A DNA stretch of 64,000 nucleotides from Jaltomata sinuosa. Taxonomy: Eukaryota > Streptophyta > Magnoliopsida > Solanales > Solanaceae. The translations under genes were made by a program, and so were the position numbers. Shown piece by piece: positions 58,151 through 64,000 of the stretch (positions are counted from its first letter, which is position 1; every line of letters starts with the position of its first letter). Location: NCBI GenBank assembly GCA_003996215.1, contig QJPP01003465.1, positions 1 to 64,000 on the forward strand, read 5' to 3'. The notes under the pieces were generated by a model. It did no database searches, was not told the DNA's origin, and saw only the letters and a list, made by a program, of their open reading frames with translations.

Positions 58151-59338
58151 CCTTGAACTAAAATAAGTTGCTTTAATTCATTATTATCTCAATAGCCTTT
58201 ACATTGTTCTTCGTTGTTAAAAATATACTTTTTTCTAGAATTCATAGCATGAAGAACTAGGCATGCAATTTTCACAACTACTTGAGGTCATATTATCTAA
58301 ACATGCCAATTTTTCTAGAAAATATGCAATAGAGTGAAATCATGTTATCAATCATTCTCAATGCATGGACTTTGAAAAAATATGAAGAATCTCATATAGA
58401 TCACGGGTAAAGGATTAGAAACCATAAATTGATGCTATTGAACTGAATTCATAAGAATTTCACAAATTAGCCAAGAACCCTAATTTCATATCTTTCATAA
58501 ATCAAAGTAAAACTTGAGGTTTTGGGTATAAGGGTTAGAGGAATCCCTTATTGAATACCCACATACCTAAAACTTGAAGAACTTCTAGCTAGAACTCTGT
58601 GGATGAAACTTGGAGAAGAATCCCTATGGTTGAAGGTGGAGACTTGGAGATGAACAATGAATGAAAAACTCTTGAGAACATTCTTGCTTAAGATTCTACT
58701 CTTTTGCTAGCTTGAAATACTAGGTGCCTTGCCATGGAGTCTTGAGAGAATTCTTTAGAGATTGATCGATGTTTTTCTAAGAAATAACCCCTTTCGGGTG
58801 TTTAAAAGTTGTGCGGAAAGATCTGAGGTAAGGAAAGGACAAAACTATCACCTTCACGGGGGTCAAATAAGCACACTGGTTAGTTCCCACTGCTAACCCC
58901 CACGGGCGTCAGAAAAATTCCCACGACCGTCGGCCCTTCCCACGCTAGTCGGATTTTTGACAGCCTGTAAGAGTTTCACTAAAAGTCCATTAACTTTTTA
59001 CTCCGGTCTGAGATTAACAAGAGATCGATGGCATTGGAAGGAAGATTCAAATACCTTTAACTTCATAGGTACTAGCCCATATAACTATTTATATTCTAGG
59101 AGTAATGGTCGTTTAAATTTGACCCTAATTAGAACTTACAAGAAAACTAAATCGGTAGAAAGGCCTTCAACTTAACTTTGAGATTGAGGTCCTTTATGAC
59201 TTTAATTCATATATAATACACTTTCAAAACTTAGGAATTGATCTTAATACTTAGATTCATAGAAAATTCATCAATTTTTAGTCTAACCATATATGAAGAA
59301 TGGTTTGTATCTTAGCTTGGAATTTCTAGGGTGTTACA
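58150..59338 (-). repeat. 3' LTR of element L1 (partial)
   Basis: Minus strand starts TGTAACACCCTAGAAATTCC at 59338 directly after a purine tract. Contains TTTCCGCACAACTTTTAAAC and ACCCGAAAGGGGTTATTTC (58790-58830). The far end is not found; the expected ...GGGTGTGATA terminus is absent, so it is truncated and the left limit is a guess. Confidence 0.55.
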
Positions 59339-62070
59339 ATATCTCCCCCTTAGGATCATTCATCCTCGAATGAAGGTCAAGCTAGAATGGAGTGACTAAA
59401 GAAAGGAATCTCAACCATTATCTCCTAAATTGAACTTACTTTCATGCGCTAAACTAAATGGAAAGCCTTCTGGGCTCAGGAAATGGATGCTGATAGGTTT
59501 GAACTGATTTAATATGAGGAGTCTAGTATATATCATAAACAGGCATCTAAGAATGAATCACGAGTTTTGAAATATAGCATATAACTACTAAGGTCCGATC
59601 CTAACTGCTTTGTTTCACCATGTTCAAACTTAACTTGGAGGCACAAAGTGCTACACCTACCATAGTTAGGCTAGTCTGATACCTGACCTGCAACTAGAGT
59701 CCTACTCTTGGCTGTGAACACTAAATTCGAACTGAGCATCATTAAAAAGGATGATGGATACTATTGAATGTTGACTTATGAATAGCGAGACTTAGTCACT
59801 TATAATGAGACATGTGGAATCGAGTACAAAAGGCATGAATACCTTACCTACTAAGCACATAGGTCCTAAAAGAGGGTTATTCTGAGCATACATATTATAA
59901 CCACACCTAACCATTATGGGTGAAAGTATATAGGTCTTAGAGCAAGGAAATCATAAGCACAATTTGTTCAAAAGATTTGATTTGAGCATATACATGATAT
60001 AGCCTAGTTCCATTAGCCATTAAGGCATAAATTAGGCTTAAGGGCATAGAACTGAACATACTATGAGAGACAATATTATATGTAATAAGTCACTTAACAT
60101 AAAATTGGGATTCATGGAATCATAGAGTAAGTCTGGGATTGCTCTCTGAAGTGGTTGTTTCTGATTCGAGGAATCTGAGCATGTACATGAAGCTGTATGA
60201 AGTGCATGAACTTAGTCATAAGAGTGACATACTTACATTTGAGTAGAATATCATATTAATTGAATTACAAGGGAACCCCTAGAATAAGAATGAATTGATA
60301 TACCACCATAGCTCTTTTATGGAATTTATACTAGTTTAGTCGCAGGACTCGACTTACTTTCTCATTCTATGATCTACCTCTTAGCTCGAAAGTCACACCT
60401 CTAAGTGTGCAGATCTCTCTCTCACACTAGGTTATAATCAACTACCTCTTGTATGGTTTGGGTATCACTGTACTCATGGACACTAAACTCTCTCTGATAG
60501 GCTATAACTTAAGATTCTAAACCCTTGCTAAGTTTTCTTCTGAGGCATCTCTTAACTTCTTCTTTACCCTTAAGTCTAACACTAGAGGACTCATATTCTT
60601 ACTGGCATATATAACCACCTCTTCTAACACTTAACAAGCTGATCTTCTCTTATTAGTCTACTAACATCGCACCTCTAAGTTCATATCCACTCAAATCAAC
60701 TGAATTAAACCACTAAGGATCTCAACATCGTATATCTATAATATCCTGAATTAATCTCTAAGAACACCATATGATATACACCTAGCCTTCTATATAATAA
60801 ACAACCTGAGAATTTCTAAACTAGTCACACATAGTACCATAAAATCTCTGAATATCATGCAACAATATACTACTATATGTACACGTCTATATTTCTAATG
60901 CTTATGGATCTCTTCTTTATCTCATGATTTAGTCACAATTTAATGATTTATCTAAGGGTCACATATTCATCATACCTACACCACCACACTTGTTAAAAGT
61001 TAATCAACTTAAATTTCTACATAAGCTAGGTTAGGCCTACTGGGTCAATTCCATCAAACTCGCATCAACATCCCTAGCTATCATTCTTTCCATCTCGGTA
61101 ATCATATGTAATCCAAACATACTTTCTAGTACTAACCAATGATAACAACACAACATCTCACCTACTACACTGACTTACAACTTCAATACAATAATCAAGA
61201 AACACTAGTCCACTAAAAATTTTATGACAAAATAATTAACTTTAACCACACATCATATCTAACTTCAGCCTATAAGAACATTCTTTTTTACTACTCCTCT
61301 TTACTATCTCATTATGCAACTCCTTACTGATTCATTATTCATTCTATACATAATATTTTTCTACATATTAACATGCCCTCATGAGCCTCTTCCCTAATTC
61401 AAATACACGCTAGGTCATCTTAACCAACCATTTTTTCTCTACATACTACCATGGAATCTACACATAACTTATTACTCTTCCCTCTTTGTCAAGGGACTTA
61501 TCAACCCAATACTCATCTTATTGATACATGACTACGGCTATATACTTTAGTCTATCATGATCTCAATCTTATAGCTACTACACTTCTAAATTCATACTTA
61601 TAGCTCAATAGTTATCTTACTACTTATAGCTCAAACATCTAAATTCACACTAAATCTTGAGTGACTTTACTATAGGCTCAACTCCATGAGTGGAATATGG
61701 TACATGCTTTTTGATCGGTAGACTCTAATACACTAATGAACTCCTCTCAAGCCCTTGTGCAGTCTTTTAACCTTTTGGATGACTCTATCTGAGAGCATCA
61801 CACTTATAGGAATTTCAACAATACTGATTTAACCACCTTGAAAATGAGACATGATTAGAGGAATTGGAGCAATGCATGAATCTACATAAGTTTTTTAAGG
61901 AACAACTCTACTGCATGATCTGGAGTATGAAAGAAGGGAAACATTTCCTAAATGCCCTATAGCCTCCTGATTATAAGTATTGTGCATAACACATCCATAA
62001 GAAAGACTTTACTAGACACAGCTTCATAGACACCCTAGGACACTTGAACTCTGTGCTCTGTCACCAAGTA
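59339..62070 (-). mobile_element. Element L1: ORF-less interior of an LTR element (LARD-like)
   Basis: Bounded by a polypurine tract on the left (minus strand CCTAAGGGGGAGATAT, 59339-59354, preceded by ATTCGAGGATGAATGATC) and a primer site on the right. The 2.7 kb between have no ORF of 60 codons on either strand, A/T-rich with many short TAAC/CTTAA words. It fits a large non-autonomous derivative. Internal text is not shared with other elements in the window. Confidence 0.6.
62055..62066 (-). other. L1 primer-binding site, decayed tRNA-iMet type
   Basis: Minus strand TGGTGACAGAGC against TGGTATCAGAGC (two differences), four bases from the LTR end. Confidence 0.6.
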
Positions 62071-62154
62071 TATCACACCCTGAGCCTACCCCCTGGATGT
62101 AACACAGTTCTTAGATTGATAAGTGACCCCAAGCTAACTTATGGCCTAACATAC
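62071..62154 (-). repeat. L1 5' LTR, last 84 bases, cut by P3
   Basis: Minus strand ends ...GGGTGTGATA at 62071. P3 begins at 62155 and the rest of this LTR should lie beyond the window. Confidence 0.5.
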
Positions 62155-63659
62155 TGATAAGTCAGTAATATACCAACTTATTGAGCCTTTTTCCATGAAT
62201 TATTGTTATGTTTTGAATAAATTTAGAGGTTCTTATGGCCTTTATTGGTATCTATGCAGGTACTTATGATCAAACATGGAAAATAAAGAAATAGACCCAA
62301 AAAGATCTTAAAAGGAGTGATGTGTGAAGTGATAAAAAATGATAGAGATTCTGCCTTGAGATGCGGTGCTTGTGAGACTAGCACAAGCCTTGGTGTATTC
62401 TGTACCTCTCACAGCATGGAGTCTTAAATCGACTGAAGGATCTGTTATGAGGTGCAGTTGTTGTGTGACGCGCACAACTCATGATGCGAACCGCACCTCC
62501 TTCACATGAGATCTCCCAAGTCAGTTGAGTCACTGGTTCAACTGAGGAGGGTGTGCGACATGCACATGCTGATGTGCGGGCTGCACATTGCGTTACATAT
62601 AACCCGAAGGGCATTTTTATCTAAAAATTTAGTTACATTTTGAGAAAGTATTTAAACCCATTTTAGGCACATTTGTAAATACAATTCTTCAGTTCTGAAT
62701 ACTCTTGAGTAATTTTAGCTTTGAGAACAAGTTTCCTCTCTAAGAAGAAGAAGAGGGTTTCAATCAATTCTCTCTTCCAATTCTTAGTTCACCATTTGTG
62801 TACAAAACTGAGCTTAGATATTGAAATTACACTTGAATGAAGAGGAATTTTACTTACCTACTTTGTATATCTCTTTCCTTTAGTATGAGTAGATAATTTC
62901 ATTGTCTATGGATGTGTTGATAATGGGTGCTTGACAAATGGATGTGGGTGTTGCTAATTCTTTCTTATAATTGCTTTTTTGACATGGGTCTATTATTTTC
63001 ACCAAGTTTTAATCCTAAAATTGGTGGTTGCAAATATTGATTTTCCTTACTCGGTTATATTGTTGCTTGAAAGAGAATTTCATAACTTTGGATGTGAAAT
63101 TACTAATGGGAACTTGGGGCTTCCATTTAGATTGGGGCTAGAAATATCTCATATCAATGGAATCACCCATTTAAGGGTCTAAACTAGAAATAGTATGACC
63201 TCCATAAGCTTTAGCTTGGTTATTTGTTGTTAAACCAATAGTGCTTTAATCGAGGTTGCCGAACATATGGTTATTGATCTAGAGATAGAAAACCATACCT
63301 AAAACCAAGGCTACCTATGTCAATGAGCGAGAATTTGCGTGAATAGGCAATCACCCTATCCCAAAGTAGAGACCCATTTGATGCACATCCCTAGTCATCT
63401 ACTCTTACTTGTATACCTGTTTTACTTTACTGTCTTGCTTGAATTGAGATTATTGTGAAAAAATCCCAAATGCCCCCAATCCTTTACTTTCGCGTTTTAA
63501 GCACTTACTCTCTTAGTGAAGTCATTTTATTATAATCATCATTGTGCTATCTACAAGTCTTTGTGGGTACGACCTCTACATCATTGGGTACTTATAAATG
63601 TGTTTTGCTTAATGATCGCTGATACCTCTATCTTGAAGAGCACGTTTGAGCATTTATCA
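62155..63659 (+). repeat. P3 5' LTR
   Basis: 1505 bp from TGATAAGTCAGTAATATACC to TTGAGCATTTATCA. Contains words such as GTGCGGGCTGCAC and GATGCGAACCGCAC at 62355-62600. Matches M LTRs in many blocks. Confidence 0.88.
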
Positions 63660-63663
63660 AAAA

Positions 63664-63682
63664 TGGCGCCTTTGCCGGGGAC
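63664..63682 (+). other. P3 primer-binding site (tRNA-Asp type)
   Basis: TGGCGCCTTTGCCGGGGAC, one base different from the recalled tRNA-Asp complement; the best preserved site of the family here. Confidence 0.88.
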
Positions 63683-63786
63683 TTAATTTTACAGCTATTT
63701 TTTATTGTAGATTTGAAATCACTTAGAGAGTGCTTGTTTCTTTTACTTTTGTTTGTTGTTTGTGTTGTGATTAAGCAGTCTAGACT

Positions 63787-64000
63787 ATGAGCAAGGCAGA
63801 CGATAACAAGAGCATTGATAGCTTCATGGATGCAAACGATGTTGAGCTTGTGTTGCAAGGGAGTGTGGGTGAAAGTTGACTACCCCCCACAGTGGGAAAT
63901 GTTGTCTTTCACGTTACTAGCACCATGATCCACTTGATGCAAATGGAGGGCATATTTGGTGGAGAAGCACATGAAAATGCCAACCGGCATATTCTTAATT
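63787..64000 (+). pseudogene. P3 gag, N-terminal part
   Basis: ATG 63787 (MSKADDNKSIDSFMDAND), then TGA at codon 31 (63877-63879) where P2 has arginine and M2 histidine, then LPPTVGNVVFHVTSTMIHLM and GIFGGEAHENANRHI to the edge. One nonsense change in an otherwise clean frame suggests this is among the younger copies. Confidence 0.8.

Larger units (their letters stand above)
62155..64000 (+). mobile_element. Element P3: Athila-type element, 5' end
   Basis: 5' LTR, primer site and gag start in the standard order, running off the window. Inserted in L1's LTR; left flank CATAC, so a matching CATAC is expected after its 3' LTR. Gag and LTR end are closer to M than to P. Confidence 0.85.

Noticed and set aside
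58957..59175. 72-codon ORF at the edge of L1's LTR
   Set aside because: Within LTR sequence and on the opposite strand to the element; no support.

Overview
The window is plant nuclear DNA made almost entirely of nested Ty3/Gypsy LTR retrotransposons. I found no convincing host gene, rRNA, tRNA or CRISPR array. The Tekay-type chromovirus and Athila-type sequences, with LTRs opening in 'tgtaatgacc' or 'tgataagt', look like a eudicot, most likely Solanaceae (Solanum or Capsicum type) pericentromeric heterochromatin. The taxon is inferred from memory of similar elements and was not tested. Nearly every coding region is broken.

Layout. 1-5000: 3' half of a dead Tekay-type element (plus strand) with a truncated 3' LTR. 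5001-6094: remnants, including a small minus-strand ORF behind a promoter-like region and a fragment of an LTR end. 6095-36975: element P (plus), an Athila-type element with gag-protease and a second ORF but no reverse transcriptase or integrase. Its gag is interrupted by a sister element M1 (minus, 6395-17813). An approximately 9.7-10 kb stretch covering part of M and part of P is tandemly duplicated (11880-21845 and 21846-31558), so gag-protease relics alternate in strand (-,+,-,+). 36976-40163: remnant of another Gypsy-like element with acidic ORFs and a 443-bp LTR, then unassigned AT-rich DNA. 40164-56733: element P2, a sibling of P, split in gag by a 12.35-kb Tekay-like element T1 (43593-55943). 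T1's own 5' LTR carries an inverted solo LTR (45509-48484). 56734-58150: unassigned, LTR-like. 58150-62154: L1, a minus-strand element with a 2.7-kb interior lacking any ORF of 60 codons. 62155-64000: P3, a third Athila-type element whose 5' LTR, primer site and gag start are present; it is inserted in L1's 5' LTR.

Most notable: (1) a gag-protease + ORF2 family without polymerase, present as at least four insertions (P, M, P2, P3); (2) a roughly 40-bp motif with a TGACGTCA-like core that recurs three times in the noncoding parts of each well-preserved element; (3) the tandem duplication with a 4-bp GCAT microhomology junction; (4) a 295-bp tandem duplication that gives M1 two tRNA-Asp primer sites; (5) three levels of nesting with readable target-site duplications. 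All alignments were made by eye; boundaries of degenerate features are approximate.
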